The notes: a model not told the origin generated them from the sequence alone. 64,000 nucleotides of DNA from JBBQYD01 sp942493075 (GCA_942493075.1 OW818681.1:992001-1056000); one strand, 5' to 3'. Shown: positions 8,974 to 18,742, numbered from the stretch's first letter. Made by a program: numbers and translations.

Positions 8974-11226
8974 TCAAGGTGAGACGACACGATAGAACCC
9001 GGAGGCACCTGGCAGTTGCGTGTCTTCAATAATAATCATTCCTCTTGTCCCGCTCGTGTTGGTGCAGATGTCTGACCAGTTTAGCAGGTCGGTTGACCTT
9101 TGAACGCGGAAGATCGTCGTGCCAGGTCCTTTAATCGGCATGGTCATCCGATTATTGTTTCGGACCGCTGAGAGGGAAAAATCTTTGTAAAACGATGTCG
9201 CGTTCCACTCGTATGCGCCGATGTCCGGTGCCGTTCCATAAGGCCTGGGCACACCCCGCTGATCTGAGCTCACATCGGCGGCAGTGGCGCCAGAATCTAC
9301 GGCTGGACTATCCGGTAACAGCGCCATGGTAGGGGTTGGACCGCCGTTGTTCGCCAATGGCAGCAGTTTCGGATTCAAGTTGTTGAAGCTGCCTCTGCCT
9401 GGAGTTGAAAACCCATAACTGGCATCCGAGGAAATATTATGGCCCTGGTCTCCTAGGTACCCGAAAGCATTCGTGCTTGTACCGCCCGAGAGGATGGTGT
9501 TTAACATCCTAACCGACCCACCAATTGAAGCCACATTTCCGCCACAGCTAGACCCATCCCAGTGGTATGCCCATCCAAGACCAGCCAATGCCCTGTTTTC
9601 CGCCAGCGTGCAATTTGTCAGGGATACTGGTTCCTCCGCTGCATACAACCCTCCGCCGAAGGCATTCCCTCCGTTTGCGGCGTCTCCGGTACGCACACCA
9701 CCACCTTGAGCCGTGTTTCCGGCGAAGGTACAATTAAGGACTTGAGCTGGGAGAGAGAAAAACGCTCCCGCACCGTAGGCGTTTCCGCCTCTGCCGCCGT
9801 AATCGCTTTCTGCGATCCCGCCTGTGGCGGTGTTTCCTGCGAAAGTGCAGTGATTGAGTCGAATGCTTCCTGAAATATCCGGCCGATAGGAGGAGGAACC
9901 TACGGCGCAGAGGCCTGCCCCGGATGCTGCCCCGCCATCACTCACCTGATATGGAAAGAAGGTGCTGCGTCCACCTCTGATCTCATTGGAAGCGACGGTT
10001 GAATGTGTTATCAACATGTCTCCCCAGGAGGTGAAAATGCCTCCACCCGAAGCAGGGGCACCGTCCGAGCCATAGTAGCTCGTCATCCGGTCAGCAGCAG
10101 TGGTGTTCCCTATGAATGAGGAGTTGGAAATCGTGACAGGCCCCCAGCCATTGTGAAAACCTCCGCCAGTAACCGGCGATCCACTGATCGAATTCGTTTT
10201 CAACTGACAATTCAAGATCGTTACCTTGGATCTAATGTTATAAATTGCTCCACCTCGCCCCGCCCCCCGGAAACGGTTGTTTCTCGCGTTTTCATTGTAT
10301 CCGCCCTCAGCGGAGTTCCCGTTGAAGGTGCAATCCACTAATGATACATCGCCTGCGAAGCAGACAAGCGCGCCGCCATTGGAGTCGGCGGGTATCCCTC
10401 CCCAGCCAGCCTCCCCCCCTGTGCCCCCATCCCCACTTTTGCATGAATTCAATGAAAAATGGGTGTTGGAGGCATTTAAGTTCGCCCCTGAGTAGATGGC
10501 CCCGCCGGAGCCTTCAGCTCCTTGGCTCGGCGCCGCCACGTTCGCGTCCGCCGATGAGCCGCCATTTCCTCCTTCAGCACGATTCTGTAGAAATGTGCAG
10601 TTCGTCAGCTCCAGCGGGCTGATACTATAAATAGCGCCACCTTTGCCCGGTGCGCCTTCTCCCGCAGATCCATAGCTCTGGTATCCGATGGATATAACCG
10701 AACCACCCTCTCCACCTGCGGCCTTGTTGGTGAGGAACGTGGAGTTCAGGAGGATTAATGAACCTCTGCTATAGATGGCGCCTCCATAGCCAGGAGTGCC
10801 AGCCGAAGCTGCATTAGTGCCATAACCATGGATCCCTGGAATGCCAAGCGCCACATTCCCTGTGAATAGGCAATTCGATGCCAGTACGCTGCCACCCTCG
10901 TTGTAAATAGCGGCACCTTCATTCGTTTGCCCATTGATCATACTGACGTTGAGCAATGTGAGACTGGCTCCCGGCCAAACGTGAAAAATTCGAACTGAAC
11001 CTTCTCCACTGATCGAGACGTCTTGTCCGGCCCCGTCTATGATCGTGTCGTTCGTGATCGCCAAGGTGTTGGTCAGAGCGACTATGCCGCTTACGCTAAA
11101 GGAAACCGATCCACCTCCGGCCAGCGCCGCGCGTAAGCTCGAATCATCACAGACGCTGATAGCTCCCCCTGCAAAAGATTCTATTACAGAGTAGAACAGC
11201 AATAGAGCACTTAGAGGACGGAGCAT
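8974..11226 (-). CDS. Secreted Pmp-like parallel beta-helix protein, choice-of-anchor Q (paralog 1)
   Basis: A 750-residue exoprotein with an N-terminal signal peptide (MLRPLSALLLFYSVIESFAGG). The body is a right-handed beta-helix of imperfect repeats with GGAI or GGAL followed by FxxN tetrapeptides (FTGN, FLTN, FLQN, FSLN, FNGN, FIGN, FAGN), the hallmark of chlamydial polymorphic outer membrane proteins. Near the C-terminus is the choice-of-anchor Q signature (SPAVDSGATA...DQRGVPRP...PDIGAYEW), then a small beta domain ending in SGFYRVVSP. There is no C-terminal autotransporter barrel. It is related to, but clearly diverged from, the two paralogs upstream. A role in adhesion or polysaccharide binding is inferred only. 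Confidence 0.8.
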   Translation of the reverse strand: MLRPLSALLLFYSVIESFAGGAISVCDDSSLRAALAGGGSVSFSVSGIVALTNTLAITNDTIIDGAGQDVSISGEGSVRIFHVWPGASLTLLNVSMINGQTNEGAAIYNEGGSVLASNCLFTGNVALGIPGIHGYGTNAASAGTPGYGGAIYSRGSLILLNSTFLTNKAAGGEGGSVISIGYQSYGSAGEGAPGKGGAIYSISPLELTNCTFLQNRAEGGNGGSSADANVAAPSQGAEGSGGAIYSGANLNASNTHFSLNSCKSGDGGTGGEAGWGGIPADSNGGALVCFAGDVSLVDCTFNGNSAEGGYNENARNNRFRGAGRGGAIYNIRSKVTILNCQLKTNSISGSPVTGGGFHNGWGPVTISNSSFIGNTTAADRMTSYYGSDGAPASGGGIFTSWGDMLITHSTVASNEIRGGRSTFFPYQVSDGGAASGAGLCAVGSSSYRPDISGSIRLNHCTFAGNTATGGIAESDYGGRGGNAYGAGAFFSLPAQVLNCTFAGNTAQGGGVRTGDAANGGNAFGGGLYAAEEPVSLTNCTLAENRALAGLGWAYHWDGSSCGGNVASIGGSVRMLNTILSGGTSTNAFGYLGDQGHNISSDASYGFSTPGRGSFNNLNPKLLPLANNGGPTPTMALLPDSPAVDSGATAADVSSDQRGVPRPYGTAPDIGAYEWNATSFYKDFSLSAVRNNNRMTMPIKGPGTTIFRVQRSTDLLNWSDICTNTSGTRGMIIIEDTQLPGASGFYRVVSP

Positions 11227-11530
11227 TACTCCTACTCCTTACCTGCAGTACCGTACCATTTCAACCAGAAACTAGCCTGGAATGAAGAAATAGGGATCAG
11301 TGCTCAGGCGGCTCAATGGAATTAGAACGACTTATGCTAATGACTTGCCTTTCACTTGGACGGAGAAAGAAGATATTGAGTGCATTCTCTTCTATCTTAC
11401 TTGCATTCAACTACTTATGATAACTTAGCCTGACCGGAAACGGGTGTTGGACCGACCCTTCGGGCCTGTTCCACATTCAGCCCTGATTCTGGTCAGCAAA
11501 AATCAACCCAAGTTCGATGGTTTGCACCTT
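11227..11530. other. Intergenic region upstream of beta-helix paralog 1
   Basis: 304 bases between two minus-strand beta-helix genes. It must hold the promoter of the 8974-11226 gene. It is AT-richer near 11330-11430. I saw no strong terminator hairpin or small ORF. Confidence 0.4.
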
Positions 11531-13735
11531 CTAGGGCGCCACAGTGCGATAGAACGCTGCAGATCCGGGCGTCTGTGGGGCTTCGACCGTGAACGTTCCC
11601 TTGGTGCCGGTTGAGTTGGTTGAAATGTCCGACCAGGTTGTCAGGTTTGTTGAAACCTGAACTCGGACAGTCATCATAGGCGGGCCAACAATCGGTAACG
11701 TCCAATTGCCGTTGCTTCGGACTATTGAAAGCGAGAAGTCCGTGTAAAACGATGTCGCATTCCACTCGTAAGCGCCAATGTCCGGCAAGGCTCCATACGG
11801 ACGCGTAACCCCACGCTGGTCGACATCCACGCCGGTGACCGCAGTGGCGGAGTCAATGGCAGGGCTATCGGGCAAAAGCGCCATCGTGGGAGTAAGACCT
11901 CCGTTGTTGGCCAGAGGCAATAGCATGGGATTGGAATTGTTGACGCTCCCCGGAGCGGAAAACGCACAACTGGTATCTGAGGAGATGTTGTGTCCCAAAT
12001 CCGTAATCGTCCCATAGGCGTTGCTGCTGACTCCTGCCGACAGGATGGTGTTCAACACCTGAATTGTCCCTGTCTGCACCGCAACATTGCCGCCGTAGGC
12101 AACTCCGTTCCACCCGCGTCCTGCGACGGTCTCGTTCTCTGCCAGAGTGCAGTTGGTTAGAGATGCTGTGGATTGACTGGAAAACAAGCCGCCACCCAGG
12201 GCATTTCCTGCCGAGCCGTAGCCCTCAAGTCCGTGGGAGCCAGCTCGGGCAGAGTTACCTGCGATAGTGCAGTTGATGAGAGCTGCTGCATTTGTAGCGA
12301 AGTAAGCTCCAGCTCCTTTCGCATCACCAGCCTGCATCGCAAAGTGCTCGCCATGTGAAGCCCCGCCAATAGCAACGTTTCCTGCCAAAGTGCACCGGTA
12401 CAACGTTGCCCCGCCGACTGAACAGAGACCGGCTCCGTATGCCGGCCCTGCTTCAACCCCAGCAACTGGTCCATGCAGGGTAGCCGGTCCCCCTTGAAGC
12501 TGGTTTGTGGCAATGATGGAATCAGTTATTAGCGCTTCTCCAGCACTGTAGAAACCGCCACCCCACGCAGGTGGGCCAGGGAAGTTATAGTAATTGGAAA
12601 CTTCGTCCGCCGCAGCGGAGTTTCCAGCGATCGAAGAGCCAGACATTGTCATCATGCCAGCTTGTTGGTAAACGCCTCCACCAAATACAGGAGCTCCTGA
12701 TAGATTGTTAGAGCTCACCGTGCAGGAGGCGATCATTACGGTGCTGGTAATGCTGCAGATCGCCCCCCCGGACGCTACACCCCGGTAGGGCATCGCCCTG
12801 GTATTCCTGTTGTAACCACCGACCACTTTGTTGGCGTTGAATGCGCAGTCCACAAGGGTGGCGTTATTCGAGATGCAAAAGAGCGCCCCCCCGGAGGCTC
12901 TTGCGGGCCCGCCGCCCGTGCCAGCTCCCTGGCCCGCGTCTCCACCCTTGCACGCGTTAGACGAGAATGTCGAGTTTGATGCATTTAAGGTCCCGCTCGC
13001 ATGAATAGCCCCTCCAGCAGCCTCAGCTCCATTCCCAGCGCCGGACGTGAAGGGGTCCATGGACAATCCCCCGTTACCACCCACTGTATCATTTGCCGTG
13101 AAAGTGCAATTTGTCAGACCAACGAATCCACTGGCGTAAATCGCAGCTCCGCGGCCTTCGCCTCCGTCTCCGAACCGAGTGAACGCGGTTGATTGCCAGA
13201 CTACTCCCCCATCTCCACCGATAGCTCGGTTGGTGCTGAACGTCGAATCCAGAACGATCAATGAACCCGTATTGTAAATGGCCCCACCGCTTCCAGGCAT
13301 GCCGGAGCTAGCCACCGTAGTGCCGTTGGTGCCAGGAAATCCGATAGCCATATTGCTCGCGAACACACAGTTCGAAGCCACCACACTTCCTCCTTCGTTG
13401 AAAACACCACCGCCTTCGGTCGTCCGCCCCTGAATAACGCTAACATTAAGAAGAGTGAAGCTCACACCAGGATTCACGTGGAACACCCGGAACGCGTTGT
13501 TCCCACTAATAGCCACAGTTTGTCCCGCGCCGTCCACCACCGTGTCAGTCGCGATGACCAGCGTGTTAGTTAGCACGACCGTGCCGCTGGAAGAGAAGGT
13601 CACGGTTCCTCCCCCGGCTAACGCCGTCCGAAGGCTGACATCATCAAGATCTGAAACAACTCCACCTCCTATTGACACCGATCTTGTGATAGCGAACAAA
13701 AGCATGGTGAAAAACCAAGATGGGTAACACTTCAT
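11531..13735 (-). CDS. Secreted Pmp-like beta-helix protein, choice-of-anchor Q (paralog 2)
   Basis: A 734-residue exoprotein with signal peptide MKCYPSWFFTMLLFAITRSVS. A VSDLDDVSLRTALAGGGTV start domain leads into a long beta-helix with GGAI/GGAL and FxxN-type repeats (FASN, FSTN, FTAN, FSSN, FNAN). The anchor-Q motif SPAIDSATAV...DQRGVTRP...PDIGAYEW follows, then a short C-terminal beta domain ending AAFYRTVAP. The mature part is nearly identical to the gene at 13941-16136, offset by about 2.4 kb, while the signal peptide differs. This indicates a recent tandem duplication. No transmembrane barrel or catalytic motif is seen. Function is unknown; surface adhesion is only a guess. Confidence 0.8.
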   Translation of the reverse strand: MKCYPSWFFTMLLFAITRSVSIGGGVVSDLDDVSLRTALAGGGTVTFSSSGTVVLTNTLVIATDTVVDGAGQTVAISGNNAFRVFHVNPGVSFTLLNVSVIQGRTTEGGGVFNEGGSVVASNCVFASNMAIGFPGTNGTTVASSGMPGSGGAIYNTGSLIVLDSTFSTNRAIGGDGGVVWQSTAFTRFGDGGEGRGAAIYASGFVGLTNCTFTANDTVGGNGGLSMDPFTSGAGNGAEAAGGAIHASGTLNASNSTFSSNACKGGDAGQGAGTGGGPARASGGALFCISNNATLVDCAFNANKVVGGYNRNTRAMPYRGVASGGAICSITSTVMIASCTVSSNNLSGAPVFGGGVYQQAGMMTMSGSSIAGNSAAADEVSNYYNFPGPPAWGGGFYSAGEALITDSIIATNQLQGGPATLHGPVAGVEAGPAYGAGLCSVGGATLYRCTLAGNVAIGGASHGEHFAMQAGDAKGAGAYFATNAAALINCTIAGNSARAGSHGLEGYGSAGNALGGGLFSSQSTASLTNCTLAENETVAGRGWNGVAYGGNVAVQTGTIQVLNTILSAGVSSNAYGTITDLGHNISSDTSCAFSAPGSVNNSNPMLLPLANNGGLTPTMALLPDSPAIDSATAVTGVDVDQRGVTRPYGALPDIGAYEWNATSFYTDFSLSIVRSNGNWTLPIVGPPMMTVRVQVSTNLTTWSDISTNSTGTKGTFTVEAPQTPGSAAFYRTVAP

Positions 13736-13940
13736 GGTGCTCTTCTAACCGTAGTAGTAAGTCAAGTCAATGCAAAACCGTAATCCAAGCAGTCCTCACC
13801 GGTTCTTCCTTGCGTCAGCCTCATGACTGCTTTGGACCGAGAAGGTAAAACCATCAGGCCCAGAGTTCTGGGACCGATGAATCCGACTCAGGTTGTATTC
13901 GTAAGCGGCTGATTTGCAAGGATATGATCTCTCCCGAGCC

Positions 13941-16136
13941 TCAAGGCGCCACAGTGCGATAGAACGCTGCAGAACCAGGCGTCTGTGGAGCTTCGACCGT
14001 AAACGTACCCTTGGCGCCGGTCGAGTTGGTTGAAATGTCCGACCAGGTTGTCAGGTTTGTTGAAACCTGAACTCGGACAGTCATCATAGGCGGGCCAACA
14101 ATCGGTAACGTCCAATTGCCGTTGCTTCGGACTATTGAAAGCGAGAATTCCGTGTAAAACGATGTGGCATTCCACTCGTAAGCGCCAATATCCGGTGCCG
14201 TTCCATACGGACGCGTAACCCCACGCTGATCGACATCCACGCCGGTGACCGCAGTGGCGGAGTCAATGGCAGGGCTATCGGGCAAAAGCGCCATCGTGGG
14301 AGTGAAGCCGCCATTGTTCGCCAGAGGCAATAGCATGGGATTGGAATTGTTGACGCTCCCCGGAGCGGAAAACGAACAACTGGTATCTGAGGAGATGTTG
14401 TGTCCCAAATCCGTGATCGTCCCATAGGCGTTGCTGCTGACTCCTGCCGACAGGATGGTGTTCAACACCTGAATTGTCCCTGTCTGCACCGCAGCATTGC
14501 CGCCGTAGGCAACTCCGTTCCAACCGCGTCCTGCGACGGTCTCGTTCTCTGCCAGAGTGCAGTTGGTTAGTGAAGTTGTAGCCCGGTCGGTGAACAGGCC
14601 CCCGCCAAACGCACTTCCGGCCGAGCCGAAATCCTCCAGACCGCGCGAACCAGCTTGCGCAGAATTGCCTGCGATAGTGCAGTTGATGAGAGCTGCCGCA
14701 TTTGTGGCAAAGTAAGCTCCAGCTCCTTTCGCATCACCAGCCTGCATCGCAAACTCGCCATGTGAAGCTCCCCCAATAGCAACGTTTCCTGCCAAAGTGC
14801 AGCGGTACAACGTTGCCCCGCCGACTGAACAGAAACCGGCTCCGTATGCCGGCCCTGCTGTAGCTTCACCTACGTGCATTATCGCCGGTCCCCCTTCTAG
14901 CTGGTTTGTGGCGATGATGGAATCAGTTATTAGCGCTTCTCCAGCACTGTAGAAACCGCCACCCCACGCAGGTGGGCCAGGGAAGTTATAGTAATTGGAT
15001 ACTTCGTCCGCCGCAGCGGCATTCCCAGTGATCGAAGAGCCGGAAATTGTCATCGTGCCAGCTTGTTGGTAAACGCCTCCACCAAATACAGGAGCTCCCG
15101 ATAGATTGTTAGATCTCACCGTGCAGGAGGCGATCATCACCGTGCTGGTAATGCTGCAGATCGCTCCCCCGGACGCTGCACCCCGGTAGGGCATCGCCCT
15201 GGAATTCCTGTTGTAGCCACCGACCACTTTGTTGGCGTTGAATGCGCAGTCCACAAGGGTGGCGTTGTTCGAGATGCAAAAGAGCGCCCCCCCGGAGGCT
15301 CTTGCGGGCCCGCCGCCCGTGCCAGTTCCCTGGCCCGCGTCGCCGCCCGTGCACGCGTTAGACGAGAATGTCGATTTTGATGCATTCAGGGTTCCGCTCG
15401 CATAAACTGCACCTCCGGCAGCCTCAGCTCCATTGCCGGCACCGGACACGCTTGCATCTATGGACGCTCCCCCGTCTCCACCCGTTGTATCATTTGCCGT
15501 GAAAGTGCAATTTGTCAGACCAACAATTCCACTGGCGTAAATCGCAGCTCCGCGGCCTTCGCCTCCGTGTCCGAACTGAGTAAACGCGTATGCTTGCCAC
15601 ACTACTCCCCCATCTCCACCGATAGCTCGGTTGGTCGAAAACGCTGAGTCTATAACGATCAAGGACCCGGCGCTGTAAATGGCCCCGCCACTCCCAGGCA
15701 TACCTGATGAAGCGACGTTGATTCCGTTGGTGCCGGGAGCGCCGATCGCCATGTTTCCAGCGAAGACGCAGTTTGAAGCAACGACGTTCCCGCCATCATT
15801 AAAAACAGCAGCCCCCTCATTTGTTCTCCCCTGGATAACACTGATGTTGAGGAGAGTGAAATTCACTCCGGGGCTGACTTCGAACACCCGAAAAGCGTTG
15901 TTCCCACTAATAGCCACAGTTTGCCCCGCGCCGTCCACCACCGTGTCAGTCGCGATGACCATCGTGTTAGTTAGCACGACCGTGCCGCTGGAAGAGAAGG
16001 TCACGGTTCCTCCCCCGGCTAACGCCGTGCGAAGGCTGACATCATCAAGATCTGAAACAACTCCGCCTGCGATCGAAAGTGATGCTGTTGACGTGAAGGC
16101 TAGTCCAAAGAGGAGGTTTAGGAGGAGGTGCTTCAT
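13941..16136 (-). CDS. Secreted Pmp-like beta-helix protein, choice-of-anchor Q (paralog 3)
   Basis: A 731-residue near-copy of the neighbouring 11531-13735 gene. It has its own signal peptide (MKHLLLNLLFGLAFTSTASLS), the same beta-helix with GGA and FxxN repeats, the same anchor-Q signature and the same FYRTVAP end. Differences from its twin cluster in patches (for example the loops after NQLEGGPAIMH and SSGMPGSGGAIYSAG), including small in-frame indels. That is the pattern expected of a tandem duplication followed by patchy divergence or conversion. Same orientation as the other two paralogs. Function unknown. Confidence 0.8.
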   Translation of the reverse strand: MKHLLLNLLFGLAFTSTASLSIAGGVVSDLDDVSLRTALAGGGTVTFSSSGTVVLTNTMVIATDTVVDGAGQTVAISGNNAFRVFEVSPGVNFTLLNISVIQGRTNEGAAVFNDGGNVVASNCVFAGNMAIGAPGTNGINVASSGMPGSGGAIYSAGSLIVIDSAFSTNRAIGGDGGVVWQAYAFTQFGHGGEGRGAAIYASGIVGLTNCTFTANDTTGGDGGASIDASVSGAGNGAEAAGGAVYASGTLNASKSTFSSNACTGGDAGQGTGTGGGPARASGGALFCISNNATLVDCAFNANKVVGGYNRNSRAMPYRGAASGGAICSITSTVMIASCTVRSNNLSGAPVFGGGVYQQAGTMTISGSSITGNAAAADEVSNYYNFPGPPAWGGGFYSAGEALITDSIIATNQLEGGPAIMHVGEATAGPAYGAGFCSVGGATLYRCTLAGNVAIGGASHGEFAMQAGDAKGAGAYFATNAAALINCTIAGNSAQAGSRGLEDFGSAGSAFGGGLFTDRATTSLTNCTLAENETVAGRGWNGVAYGGNAAVQTGTIQVLNTILSAGVSSNAYGTITDLGHNISSDTSCSFSAPGSVNNSNPMLLPLANNGGFTPTMALLPDSPAIDSATAVTGVDVDQRGVTRPYGTAPDIGAYEWNATSFYTEFSLSIVRSNGNWTLPIVGPPMMTVRVQVSTNLTTWSDISTNSTGAKGTFTVEAPQTPGSAAFYRTVAP

Positions 16137-16547
16137 GGTTTTCTTGTAAACTTGAATACTAACTGAGTCAAGAGAAAAAATAGGGACATTCCCCGTTAGA
16201 AAAATTAGGTTCCAGGAGGATTTCGGGGCACTTGACGCTTGGTGACCGGTGACAAACGCGTAAAAATAATCTTGAGGATTTGCGCACGGATTGTTGCTCC
16301 TCCGGCGCTAACTCTCGCTGACAGGGCCGGAGCGGATGGATCGCGCTCCGGCCCGGGAAGGTAAGTCTAATCGAGTTGATACTCGTACAAGACATCTGAG
16401 GCCGACAAAGCGCGACGATATACTTTGACTACGGGGGACAGCTCTCCCGCTGAGAGCACCCCTATCGGAACGGATCGGAACGTGCCCCATATCAGCTTTT
16501 TGCTTTCACGCATTCTGATGCCGGTATAATCTCACGCATCGCTCCTT
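16137..16547. other. Divergent intergenic region with hairpin
   Basis: 411 bases between the minus-strand beta-helix gene and the plus-strand Tat aminotransferase; it must hold both promoters. The one clear structure is a perfect 11-bp GC-rich hairpin at 16324-16354. No convincing small ORF is seen. Confidence 0.45.
16324..16354. repeat. GC-rich perfect hairpin
   Basis: An 11-bp perfect inverted repeat (gggccggagcg / cgctccggccc) with a 9-nt loop. No T-tract follows on either strand, so it is not a typical terminator. It may be a palindromic repeat or an RNA element in the leader of the aminotransferase gene. Confidence 0.55.
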
Positions 16548-17921
16548 ATGAAGACTAACATCACGCGTCGCCGGTTTCTGGGAACCAGTGCAGTCGCCGG
16601 TGCCGGCATGGCACTCGGCGCTGCTACACTTAGTAGCCAGGCTGAACCGCCAGTGACTCTGCAGGCAGGCTCGGCAGAAGCCAAACCTGCTATTTTGGGC
16701 GGCAAACCCGCCTGCAACGGTTTTCCTGGATGGCCAGTGTTCGATCACAAGGAATCCAACGCGTTGCAGGATACCTTAAGGAGCGGCAACTGGTTCCGAG
16801 GCAACGGTAAAAAGGTGGCTGCATTTGAAGAGTCCTATGCAAAACTCACCGGGGCGAAACATTGCCTTGCCACTTCCTCTGGAACCGCTGCGTTGACCAC
16901 TGTTCTGGGTGGTTTGGAGATCGGGCCAGGGGACGAGGTGATTATCCCCCCTTACACGTTTGTAGCGACCTATAACGTGGTTGTTCTGAATTACGCTCTA
17001 CCGGTATTCGTCGATTCGGATCTCGAGACTTTCCAAATCGATGCATACAAAATCCCGGGGAAAATCACTCAGCGCACCCGGGCAATCATGCCGGTGCATC
17101 TCGGCGGATCAGTTGCTAACCTCGACAAGATTCTCGAAATTGCCAAGGAAAAGAACCTGCCGGTCGTGGAAGATGCCTGCCAGGCCCATTTAGCCGAATG
17201 GAAGGGGAAGAAAGTTGGAACACTCGGATTGGCGGGGTGCTTCAGTTTCCAGGCCAGCAAAAACCTGAATTCCGGTGAAGGTGGAGCCGTTTTAACAAAT
17301 AGCTCAGAATTTCTGGAGCAATGCTACAATTTTCATAACCAGGGCAGGGCACGTGGGAACACGGGCTATGCGTTCAATTATTCAGGCACGCGCGGATCTA
17401 ACCTGCGTCTAAGCGAGTTTCAAGGAAGCCTCTTGAGTGCTCAAATGACACGCGTGGAGGAGCAAGCCCGTCAGCGCTCTGAGAACGCGGAATACCTGAC
17501 CCGTATGTTGCGTGAGGTTCCAGGCATCGTGCCTGCCAAGATGTATCCCGGCTGCACCCGCAATGCTTATCACCTTTACATGTTCCGCTATCTTAAGGAG
17601 CAATTTGCTGGAATGGACCGTGCAAAGTTCTTCAAAGCGATGCAGCGAGAAGGCATCCCATGTTCGAGTGGCTACTCGCCGTTAAACAAGGATGCCTATG
17701 TGCGCGGCTTAGTGAAGTCCCGGCATTACCAAAAGCTGTACACCGAGAGGGAACTCAAGGAGTGGCAGGAACGTAATGAGTGTCCGCAGAACGATCTGTT
17801 ATGTGAGCAGGCGGTTTGGTTTACTCAAAACATGCTGCTCGCGCCACGCAGCTCTATGGAAGCCATTGTGGATGCGGTGCGGCGGATACAACGTCATGCC
17901 AGCCAGGTGGCATCAGCCTGA
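16548..17921 (+). CDS. Tat-exported DegT/DnrJ/EryC1/StrS-family aminotransferase
   Basis: A 457-residue PLP enzyme of the sugar-aminotransferase fold. The first 32 residues form a twin-arginine signal (TRRRFLG, then a hydrophobic AGAGMALGAATLSSQA run), so it should be folded with PLP in the cytoplasm and exported. The aminotransferase body starts at about 43 (KPAILGGKP). It carries TSSGTAAL, the IIPPYTFVAT strand, VEDACQAHLAEW and the PLP lysine K238 in FSFQASKNLNSGEGGA. Typical family members act on nucleotide-linked oxo-sugars in the cytoplasm, so export is unusual. The substrate is unknown. It is followed closely by an SDR and an aldo/keto reductase. Confidence 0.85.
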   Translation: MKTNITRRRFLGTSAVAGAGMALGAATLSSQAEPPVTLQAGSAEAKPAILGGKPACNGFPGWPVFDHKESNALQDTLRSGNWFRGNGKKVAAFEESYAKLTGAKHCLATSSGTAALTTVLGGLEIGPGDEVIIPPYTFVATYNVVVLNYALPVFVDSDLETFQIDAYKIPGKITQRTRAIMPVHLGGSVANLDKILEIAKEKNLPVVEDACQAHLAEWKGKKVGTLGLAGCFSFQASKNLNSGEGGAVLTNSSEFLEQCYNFHNQGRARGNTGYAFNYSGTRGSNLRLSEFQGSLLSAQMTRVEEQARQRSENAEYLTRMLREVPGIVPAKMYPGCTRNAYHLYMFRYLKEQFAGMDRAKFFKAMQREGIPCSSGYSPLNKDAYVRGLVKSRHYQKLYTERELKEWQERNECPQNDLLCEQAVWFTQNMLLAPRSSMEAIVDAVRRIQRHASQVASA

Positions 17922-17923
17922 AC

Positions 17924-18688
17924 TTGAGGAATTGGGTTTTACTGACCGGGGCTTCTGAGGGCATTGGCCGTGAACTGGCGCTTTGCCTGGGCGCGCGTGG
18001 TGATTTCAACCTGGCGATCGCCGGCAGGAATGTCGCGAGATTGGAGGAGTTGAAATCCGAACTGAGTTCACGCGGCATTGAGGTGCGAATCCTGGCGGGC
18101 GATTTGGGGGAGACCCAGTTCCTGGAACATATCCATGACCAGCTCAAGGATGTTTTTGTAGAGATTGTGATCAACAACGCTGGTTTTGGCTCACACGGAC
18201 CTTTCTCTGATCTTGATCTCAAGCAGGAACTCGCCATGGTGCGAGTGAACACAGAGGCTCTGATGTGGTTGACCCACCGTTTCCTGGGGCCGATGCGCAA
18301 TCAGGGAAGGGGGCGCATCATGAATATTGCTTCTACGGCGGCCTTCCAACCCGGCCCCTTCATGGCTACCTATTACGCTACGAAAGCCTTTGTGTTCTCC
18401 TTCTCAGAAGCTTTGCGTGAGGAGTTACGCGGCACCGGGATCACAGTCACAACACTCTGCCCGGGATTAACCCGCACCAGGTTTATCGAACGCGCCGGCA
18501 TGAACCGGATGATGAGCGGGCTGCGAGTCATGACGGCGCAACAGGTTGCCGAAGCAGGTTGTCGGGGGATGTTTCGTGGCAAACCAGTTGTAATTCCTGG
18601 ATTCCAAAACTGGCTGCTCGCAGTGATCTCACGCCGCATGCCGGTCTGGCTGACTTCGCGAGCCGTCCGTAAGATCAACGGTTTTTAA
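17924..18688 (+). CDS. Short-chain dehydrogenase/reductase (SDR)
   Basis: An approximately 254-residue classical SDR. Motifs: TGASEGIG (8-15, NAD(P) binding), NNAG, the catalytic serine in NIASTAAF and Y150xxxK154 (YYATK). No ATG fits. The TTG at 17924, three bases after the aminotransferase stop, is chosen because it starts five residues before the first Rossmann strand. A longer in-frame ATG at 17816 would overlap the upstream gene by over 100 bases and add unconserved sequence. The sequence resembles the DltE/YqjQ-like short SDR group. Substrate unknown. Confidence 0.85.
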   Translation: MRNWVLLTGASEGIGRELALCLGARGDFNLAIAGRNVARLEELKSELSSRGIEVRILAGDLGETQFLEHIHDQLKDVFVEIVINNAGFGSHGPFSDLDLKQELAMVRVNTEALMWLTHRFLGPMRNQGRGRIMNIASTAAFQPGPFMATYYATKAFVFSFSEALREELRGTGITVTTLCPGLTRTRFIERAGMNRMMSGLRVMTAQQVAEAGCRGMFRGKPVVIPGFQNWLLAVISRRMPVWLTSRAVRKINGF

Positions 18689-18742
18689 GCCAAAGCCCAG
18701 CAACCGCTTGACCGCCACACGGCAGACTCTACTTTGAGTGAT

